From NCBI RefSeq assembly GCF_039536245.1, contig NZ_BAAAYN010000031.1:1-64000 (forward strand): 64,000 bases of DNA, read 5' to 3'. This document shows positions 58,629-64,000 of the stretch, in pieces. The stretch comes from Cryptosporangium minutisporangium (lineage in GTDB: Bacteria; Actinomycetota; Actinomycetes; Mycobacteriales; Cryptosporangiaceae). The first letter of the stretch is position 1. The number at the start of each line of letters is the position of its first letter. The notes beneath the pieces are model-generated. The model made no database searches, had not been told where the DNA came from, and worked only from the letters and a program-made list of their open reading frames with translations. The translations under genes and the position numbers were made by a program.

Positions 58629-59372
58629 ATGACACACATCGCTTTGATCACCGGCGCCAACAAGGGCATCGGCTACGAGACGGCCCGTCTGCTCGGTGAG
58701 CAGGGGATGACCGTGCTGCTCGGAGCCCGCGACGAAACACTGGGACAAAAGGCGGCCGAGACGCTGGGCGCGACCTTCGTCCAGCTCGACGTCACCGACG
58801 ACGCGTCGATCCGGCGGGCGGCGGACTTCGTCGAGGCGGAGTACGGACGGCTCGACGTCCTGGTCAACAACGCCGGCATCATCGGCGACCTGGCCGAGGC
58901 CCGCGGGTTGCCGAGCGGCGTCACCCGGGAGGCGCTGCGCCAGGTCTTCGAGACGAACGTCTTCGGTGTGGTGGCGGTGACGAACGCGTTCCTCCCGCTG
59001 CTGCGCCGCGCGGACGCTGCCCGGATCGTGAACGTGTCCAGCGAAGTGGGGTCGGTCGCAACGGTCAGCGACCCGGAGAACCCGCTCTACCAGCTGGTCG
59101 GCATTCCGTACCCGGCGTCGAAGACGGCGCTGAACATGGTGACCGCGATGTACGCCAAGGAGCTGACGGACACCCCGATCAAGGTCAACGCGGCCAACCC
59201 CGGCTACTGCGCCACCGACCTCAACGGGCACGCCGGCTTCCGGACGCCCGAGCAGGGCGCGTCGGTGAGCGTCGCGCTGGCCACCCTGCCCGAGGACGGT
59301 CCGAGTGGTCAGCTGTGGGGTTCCCTGACGCTCGCCGGCGGGACCGACACGAACGGTGCGCTGCCCTGGTGA
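58629..59372 (+). CDS. Short-chain dehydrogenase/reductase
   Basis: A 247-residue classical SDR. IALITGANKGIGYETARLL (TGxxxGIG), LDVLVNNAGIIGD (NNAG), ARIVNVSSEVGS (catalytic Ser) and YPASKTALNMVTAMYAKEL (YxxxK) are all intact, and PGYCATDLNGHAGFRTPEQGA matches plant/bacterial carbonyl-reductase-like SDRs. NADPH-dependent reduction of a carbonyl is likely; substrate unknown. ATG 58629. Controlled, by position, by the MmyB-type XRE regulator. Confidence 0.92.
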   Translation: MTHIALITGANKGIGYETARLLGEQGMTVLLGARDETLGQKAAETLGATFVQLDVTDDASIRRAADFVEAEYGRLDVLVNNAGIIGDLAEARGLPSGVTREALRQVFETNVFGVVAVTNAFLPLLRRADAARIVNVSSEVGSVATVSDPENPLYQLVGIPYPASKTALNMVTAMYAKELTDTPIKVNAANPGYCATDLNGHAGFRTPEQGASVSVALATLPEDGPSGQLWGSLTLAGGTDTNGALPW

Positions 59373-59415
59373 ACCACGTTCTGCCCGCCCGATCCGCACT
59401 GCCCGCCTCGGAAAC

Positions 59416-59436
59416 CGAGCTCCAGGCCGGAGCTCG
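59416..59436. terminator. Short dyad before the TIR-NTPase gene
   Basis: CGAGCTCC-AGGCC-GGAGCTCG, an 8-bp stem with a 5-nt loop, lies 44 bases after the SDR stop and 43 bases before the chosen start of the TIR-NTPase gene. It could stop SDR transcription or serve as an operator for the downstream system. Confidence 0.45.
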
Positions 59437-59478
59437 CTGACTACTGTGGTGGAGGGGCGTCGGGACGGGGGCGCGGTC

Positions 59479-61827
59479 GTGGTCGAACGCAGCGTGTGGG
59501 TCAGCCACGCGGAGCACGATCACCCGTGGGCCGACGGGCTGGTCACCGCGCTGAACGCCACGGGTGTGCCCGTCGCCGGAACCACGTGGTGTGGTGGGCC
59601 GCTGCGCGCGTCTTTCACCGGTGTCGTTCTTCCGCTGCTGTCGCCCGACTACCTCAACAGCCCGGTCGCCGCCGCAGAGCTCACTCTCGCCGGGGACCTG
59701 GTCAGGAGCGGCTCGACGTGGCTCCAGCCCGTGCTGATACGTCGGGTTGTCGCTCCGCCGCTGCCCGACGGCTGCACGCCGATCGATCTGAGCAGCGTGC
59801 AACCGAGCGAGGTCGAGCAACGGCTGCGGAACGTCGTCGACCGGGTGCACGAGTTGCTGACCACGCCGCCGCAACCGCGGGCGACAGCGCGTCGTGGCGG
59901 CGTGGTCGGCCAGCTCCGGGCCACCCTGTTGGCGGCGCCCGAAGATCGGCCGCTCGCCGAGCAAGTCGCGCTGACTCTGCGGTCCGCCGGCCCGCTCGGA
60001 AGCCTCGCGTTGGTGCTCGTCGGGGACGATCGCGGAACACTGCGTGATCCGGGCCGAGTCCTGCTGATGTTGATCACCAGAGCTCTGATCAACTCCGGTG
60101 TGTTGGAGAGCCGACCGCTCCTCGCTGCGCTGCGGCGGCAACGCGGTGGCGCGCTCACCGTCCTGCCCGTCATCGGCGGCCCGGTCTCCTGGCACCAGTC
60201 GTCGATCCGTCACTTACCCCCGTTGCCACGTGGCGGGCGTCCGCTGACCAGTTGGGAGAGCCTCGACGAGGCGCTCCAGAGCGTCGCCCATGGAACTGCT
60301 CTGGCGTGCGCGGAGATCGAGCGTCGGTCGCGGGAAGCTCCACAGCCCGCCCCTCCCGAGGCCGTGCCTGATCGGCCCGTCCACCTGGTCGGCCAGGTGT
60401 TCCGGCGAAGTGGAACGCCGGAGCACACATTCGTCGAACCACCGGAGTTCCACCGGGTGACCTTGTCGCTCACCGAGCCAGGGCGAAGCGTCGTTTTCCA
60501 GGGCCCCTCCGGAATCGGCAAGACGACGCTGCTGGAACGGGCTACGGGTGCAGTCGGCTTCCACCTCGTCGACCTCGACGTCATCGCGGGCGAGGCGGTC
60601 GACGCAAGGCAGATACGGCGTATTCGCTCCGCCTCGACGCCAGTCGTGATCGACGATGCTCATCGCATCCCGGTGGAGGTGCGCGATCTCGTGGCAGCCG
60701 AGATCAAGGCCTGCGCCGACGCCGGGGGCCCTCGGAAATTAGTGCTGGTCGGCTCGTCCGGGGTTGCTACGTACTTGACGGCGAGCCGACCCGATTTGAT
60801 CACTCGGCTCGACGTCTACTCCCTCGGGCGGGTCGACGACGAACGGATCCTCAGCCTGATCAGGCGAGGTGAGCAAGCACTCAACGTCTCGTTCACCCAG
60901 CGGGACGCGATCGTCCGTACCGCAGCCGGCAGCCTGCTGACCGCGCAGATGCTGTGCTGGGAGTTGGCAGCGTCCGCCGGAATCAGTGGCACGACCGCGA
61001 TCCACACGTCGGTGAACACGGATATCGGGCTGGTCATCGAGCATGTGCTTCGCGTCTGCCAAGAGCGCTACGGGGCAGTCATCCGCGCGTTCGTCGCGCT
61101 GGACGGGCCGCGCAAGATCGGTTGCGCTCGACTGCTGGTGGCGTTGTCACAGACCGAGGACGGCGTGCTCCAGCTAACGGACTCGCCGTCGGCAAGGACA
61201 GTCCTCGACGCGGGTGACCGGTTCGCTCCCCACCTCTGGGTCGAGCGAGGTGCCGGACTTCTTCTTGCGGAAGACCCGCAACTGGTGTTCTACCTTCGCC
61301 GCCTGACGCTGGAGACGCTGGCGGCTATGGCTGGTAAGCGCGTCCCACAACCACGAGACCAAGTCCTGGTCTGGCACAGCGAGGCCGACGCCAGAATCTG
61401 GCGGGAACTCGCCGGCGAACTGGACGAAAACCTCGCGGTCGACGTCTGGAACGAGTCACGGATCGTGAGCGGCGATCGCTGGCGAAGTGAGTTCGCCGCC
61501 GCGCTCAGCAGGGCGACGGACGCGGTCGTGCTGGTGGGGCCGGGCTTGCTCGCGTGGCCCCAGGTGGAAGGTGGCGCGCTGCCGGGCCTACTGGCCGAGG
61601 CCGCTGACGACGGTTGTCACGTACGAGCCCTCGTGACTCGCCCTGGGCTCCCGGCGGACCATCCCTTCGTGCGCTACCTGCCGGTCGGTCCGCCGGTGAA
61701 GCCGCTGAGCATGCTCCGGCCGGCGATGCGTGGCGACGTGTGGCGACGGCTCGTCCGCGCGTTCGACTCAACCGGTCGGGCTGCGGCGACCGACGACCTA
61801 GCGCGCAGCGACGACCTACCATCGTGA
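59479..61827 (+). CDS. TIR-TIR-P-loop NTPase-TIR protein (putative immune NTPase)
   Basis: A 782-residue protein that I read as four modules. TIR-1 (~3-125): VWVSHAEHDHPWADGLVTAL, VVLPLLSPDYLNSPVAAAEL with the Glu expected of a TIR NADase. TIR-2 (~150-285), degenerate: VLLMLITRALINSGVLESRP, VLPVIGGPVSWHQ, LPRGGRPLTSWESLDEA. NTPase (~320-610): Walker A GPSGIGKT (342-349), Walker B STPVVIDDAH, sensor-like VLVGSSGV. TIR-3 (~627-735): VLVWHSEADARIWREL, AVVLVGPGLLAW, with Ala where ELP is usual. No membrane helix is seen. GTG 59479 places TIR-1 at the N-terminus; GTG 59449 is possible. TIR-NTPase proteins often sense invaders; this role is inferred. The next gene starts 63 bases on. Confidence 0.78.
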   Translation: MVERSVWVSHAEHDHPWADGLVTALNATGVPVAGTTWCGGPLRASFTGVVLPLLSPDYLNSPVAAAELTLAGDLVRSGSTWLQPVLIRRVVAPPLPDGCTPIDLSSVQPSEVEQRLRNVVDRVHELLTTPPQPRATARRGGVVGQLRATLLAAPEDRPLAEQVALTLRSAGPLGSLALVLVGDDRGTLRDPGRVLLMLITRALINSGVLESRPLLAALRRQRGGALTVLPVIGGPVSWHQSSIRHLPPLPRGGRPLTSWESLDEALQSVAHGTALACAEIERRSREAPQPAPPEAVPDRPVHLVGQVFRRSGTPEHTFVEPPEFHRVTLSLTEPGRSVVFQGPSGIGKTTLLERATGAVGFHLVDLDVIAGEAVDARQIRRIRSASTPVVIDDAHRIPVEVRDLVAAEIKACADAGGPRKLVLVGSSGVATYLTASRPDLITRLDVYSLGRVDDERILSLIRRGEQALNVSFTQRDAIVRTAAGSLLTAQMLCWELAASAGISGTTAIHTSVNTDIGLVIEHVLRVCQERYGAVIRAFVALDGPRKIGCARLLVALSQTEDGVLQLTDSPSARTVLDAGDRFAPHLWVERGAGLLLAEDPQLVFYLRRLTLETLAAMAGKRVPQPRDQVLVWHSEADARIWRELAGELDENLAVDVWNESRIVSGDRWRSEFAAALSRATDAVVLVGPGLLAWPQVEGGALPGLLAEAADDGCHVRALVTRPGLPADHPFVRYLPVGPPVKPLSMLRPAMRGDVWRRLVRAFDSTGRAAATDDLARSDDLPS

Positions 61828-61890
61828 CGTGGGGAACGCGGATCTGACCCGCCGACACAGGAGCGCTCCGATCGATCGCGCGAGGTGGCG

Positions 61891-63732
61891 ATGAAAGTCC
61901 AGCCACGACAGCAGCTGCTCGACATCTGGCACGGAGTCGCTCGGCACTCCTATGCGGATGGTGAGTGGCGATGGGGCTTTCGAGAGGGGCGGAACTCGGT
62001 CAGCGACGCCGAGCAGCTGCTCTGCCTGATGTATCCGGCAGCGGAGATCGCGTCGTTCAGTCTGGAACGGCCTGACCACACCTCCGACGACGTCCTCCAT
62101 GCGCTGGCACGCCTCGGCAGTAGCGTCGAGATTCCCCGGACGCTGGTCTCGGCCCTGCTGGACTACATGCAGACTTACTCCCACGACGGAACACCGCTGT
62201 TTCCCGGGGGCAGCTACTTCGGGGCGGAAGATCCGGGCCGTGAGATCACCGAGGAGCAACGCGGTCTGGACGTGGTGGAGGCGTTTGCGAGCTCGATCCA
62301 GCTGTCGCTCGCCACGCTGGCGTTCGCGAAGGTGTTCCGGACCGTGATCACCCGGCGAGACCTTCTGGAGGCTGTGAACGACCTCGAGTCGCTGGCCGGG
62401 GCGCGGCTGAGCGCAGCCATGGTCGGTCTCCTGCGAAGCTTCAGCGTTCAGGTGTTCGAGTCCGGATCGCTGGCTGCCCAGTCGCTGGTCGGCATGCTCA
62501 ACCAGGCGAACGAGCCGGAAGGACGCGTCACCGAGGCGCTGCGGGAATCGCTCGGTGAGGTTCGGGCCGGCCTACGAGATCTCTCGGTGGGGTCCGGTCA
62601 CAGCGGGGTGGACCTCGACGATCCGACGCTTCTGTTCGAGTGCGGGTGGTCGTGGGGAATCGTCCGGGAGGCTCCTCGGATCGACACATCCGAACCGATC
62701 GGTTTTCAGCCGGAAGGGTTGGCGCCGAACACGCCCTACCTCTACTTCACGGTGAGCGCGCTGGAGAGCATCCGTGATCTCAGCTCGGAGCGCACTCGGT
62801 TGCTTGGTCTTCTCAACGAAGAGCAACAGCGGTTCGCCAACGCGCTCCAACTGCGGTGGGACCTCACCCAGCGGTACTGGGCGACGATAGCGACGTTCGG
62901 GGCGGGGCGATGGCCGATCGAAGACGTGCCGTGGCGCACCTCGGACGGTGAGGAGTCCGAGTACTTCACCCTGCTGGTCACGTCGATGGTCGCGCACAAC
63001 TTCGAGCGGAGACGGGCGGGGGAGGCGGACCTCGCGCGAGTGACCCAGGTACTCGGCGAACTGGCCAGCCGCGGTCGGATCACCCGCCGAGCGCTCGCGG
63101 ACGACACCGCGGTCATCCGGCTGCACGCGCCGGGGGTGGCGCTAGCCCTCCCGGGCAGCGAGAAGCTCGGGTCGTCACGGCTCACCTGGGTGGTGACTGA
63201 CTATGCGGTGGTATTGCTGGGCCACCTGGCCCATCTCGCGCGCCAGTCCCGCAGCACTGAGCTGCGCGGTGAGATGCTGGAGTTGATCGACAGCACCTGG
63301 GAGCACCTGCATCAGCGCCGGATGACCAAGGCCGGTGGTGGGTCGCTCTGGGACGATCCGAGCGCGATCTTTCCAGGACTTCCGCCGCCGGTGAGCGAGA
63401 AGCCATCCTGGTACTACACCCAACGCGTCGTGAAGGCGCTGGTTCAACTGGCCCGCCTAGCCGCGAGCTCTCCGCTGCGAAGTGAGCGCTTGACCCAGTA
63501 CGCGATGGACTTGTTGCTCGAGGCCGAGCACGCCTTCGACCAGGAGCTTCTGAACGGGTCGATGGAGGCCGGACCGTCGATGCAGTACAGCATGCGGCAA
63601 GTCCGCGCACGACTCCGCCGCGCGCGAAAGATCGTGCCGGAGCGTCCGGGCTCGGCGTCCGCGCTGGCCTTAGCGGTGCTGCGTGACCTGGATCTTCTCG
63701 TCGCAGCTCGGCAAGACGCAGGGATTGGGTAG
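61891..63732 (+). CDS. SCO2524-family-like helical protein
   Basis: A 613-residue, largely alpha-helical soluble protein with no recognised catalytic motif, signal peptide or membrane helix. The start (QPRQQLLDIWHGVARHSYAD, WGFREGRNSVSDAEQLLCLMYPAAEI) and SGVDLDDPTLLFECGWSWGIV recall, from memory, the Streptomyces SCO2524 family; a profile search is needed. C-terminal TPR-like helices include RLTQYAMDLLLEAEHAFDQELL. ATG 61891 (CGAGG upstream) or GTG 61885. It lies between the TIR-NTPase and the variant P-loop gene, whose start is 2 bases after its stop, so the three are probably one operon and the proteins may act as a complex. Confidence 0.7.
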   Translation: MKVQPRQQLLDIWHGVARHSYADGEWRWGFREGRNSVSDAEQLLCLMYPAAEIASFSLERPDHTSDDVLHALARLGSSVEIPRTLVSALLDYMQTYSHDGTPLFPGGSYFGAEDPGREITEEQRGLDVVEAFASSIQLSLATLAFAKVFRTVITRRDLLEAVNDLESLAGARLSAAMVGLLRSFSVQVFESGSLAAQSLVGMLNQANEPEGRVTEALRESLGEVRAGLRDLSVGSGHSGVDLDDPTLLFECGWSWGIVREAPRIDTSEPIGFQPEGLAPNTPYLYFTVSALESIRDLSSERTRLLGLLNEEQQRFANALQLRWDLTQRYWATIATFGAGRWPIEDVPWRTSDGEESEYFTLLVTSMVAHNFERRRAGEADLARVTQVLGELASRGRITRRALADDTAVIRLHAPGVALALPGSEKLGSSRLTWVVTDYAVVLLGHLAHLARQSRSTELRGEMLELIDSTWEHLHQRRMTKAGGGSLWDDPSAIFPGLPPPVSEKPSWYYTQRVVKALVQLARLAASSPLRSERLTQYAMDLLLEAEHAFDQELLNGSMEAGPSMQYSMRQVRARLRRARKIVPERPGSASALALAVLRDLDLLVAARQDAGIG

Positions 63733-63734
63733 TC

Positions 63735-64000
63735 GTGTTGGTGTTCGCAGCGTCCGACAAAGGAGGCACCGGCCGATCGGTGACCGGTTGCAACGTCGCT
63801 CTGCGGTGCGCGCTGGGCGGCGACGACGTCAGCTACGTCGATTTCGACTTCGGGTCGCCGACGTCGGGCGCGATCTTCGGGATCAACGAGGCGGCGCGCG
63901 GCGTGACCGGTGGACTGCACTCTTACCTGGTCGACCAGGTAGCTGAGCCGGCTCGGCTGGATGTCTGGTCGAGGTCCGACCGCGACGAAGTGCGCGACCG
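63735..64000 (+). CDS. ParA/MinD-like variant P-loop protein (partial)
   Basis: A GTG start 2 bases after the previous stop; the frame stays open to the window end (88 codons). LVFAASDKGGTGRSVTGCNVA is a ParA/MinD deviant Walker A in which the terminal Lys of KGGxGK(S/T) is Arg. DDVSYVDFDFGSPTSGAIFG gives the Walker A' Asp of this group (VDxDxGSP). The protein resembles, from memory, the SCO2523 'variant P-loop' family that accompanies SCO2524. The Lys-to-Arg change may alter ATP hydrolysis. The 3' end and further genes of the system lie outside the window. Confidence 0.82.
   Translation, partial: MLVFAASDKGGTGRSVTGCNVALRCALGGDDVSYVDFDFGSPTSGAIFGINEAARGVTGGLHSYLVDQVAEPARLDVWSRSDRDEVRD

Noticed and set aside
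63735-64000. Plasmid or chromosomal ParA of a partition system
   Set aside because: The P-loop carries Arg for Lys, and the gene is joined to the TIR-NTPase cluster; no ParB gene or parS-like site is visible, though the window ends here.

Overview
This is a 64 kb window of very GC-rich DNA with dense, often overlapping genes, GTG/TTG starts, several probable leaderless transcripts and strong G/C codon bias. It comes from an actinomycete. A mycothiol-type DinB enzyme, a DtxR/IdeR-style iron box, a sugar ABC importer without its own ATPase, and a B12-riboswitch-controlled cobN all fit that group. A Cryptosporangium-like or related genus is a guess; nothing here fixes the species. No rRNA, tRNA, CRISPR array or phage genes were seen.

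Layout. 0-3.4 kb: tail of a NarL-type response regulator, then a membrane gene, a BlaI-type repressor and an M56 peptidase behind a perfect BlaI-type operator, then a PPOX flavoprotein and an HD hydrolase. 3.4-16 kb: glutamine-synthetase-like enzyme, iron-regulated siderophore-interacting protein, CAP-like protein, LysR/DMT exporter pair, FAH hydrolase, a second HD hydrolase, hotdog protein, moeA, methyltransferase plus GlxA-type regulator, APC permease. 16-25.5 kb: degenerate SDR, GGDEF-EAL protein, MarR/DinB pair, self-regulated hydrolase-TetR operon, oxidoreductase-ECF41 sigma operon, DUF1330, orphan PemK. 25.6-31.8 kb: LacI regulator and a four-gene sugar import and alpha-glucosidase operon. 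31.8-39.1 kb: XRE-MFS operon, then a copper/heme-flavoured set (YcnI, cupredoxin lipoprotein, membrane-DyP peroxidase fusion).

39.2-51.4 kb is a cobalamin block: cobL-cobM, cbiD, cobK, cobG-cobH-cobIJ, and riboswitch-cobN. It is interrupted by a 183 bp hairpin MITE between cobM and cbiD, and by a DUF559 endonuclease-like gene bracketed by two related palindromes between cobK and cobIJ. 51.9-55.6 kb is a tightly overlapping methionine-salvage operon (mtnK-mtnA-mtnC-mtnB). 55.5-59.4 kb holds a frameshifted MFS gene with a divergent LysR regulator, and an MmyB-type XRE/SDR pair.

The right edge (59.5-64 kb) is the most interesting part. It holds a 782-residue protein that I read as TIR-TIR-P-loop NTPase-TIR, followed by a ~613-residue helical protein and a ParA-like protein with a variant P-loop that runs off the window. 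The last two resemble, from memory, the Streptomyces SCO2524/SCO2523 families. Together they look like an NTP-dependent conflict or signalling system. A 3-unit, ~41 bp period intergenic repeat occurs at two places 14 kb apart (12.7 and 26.6 kb).
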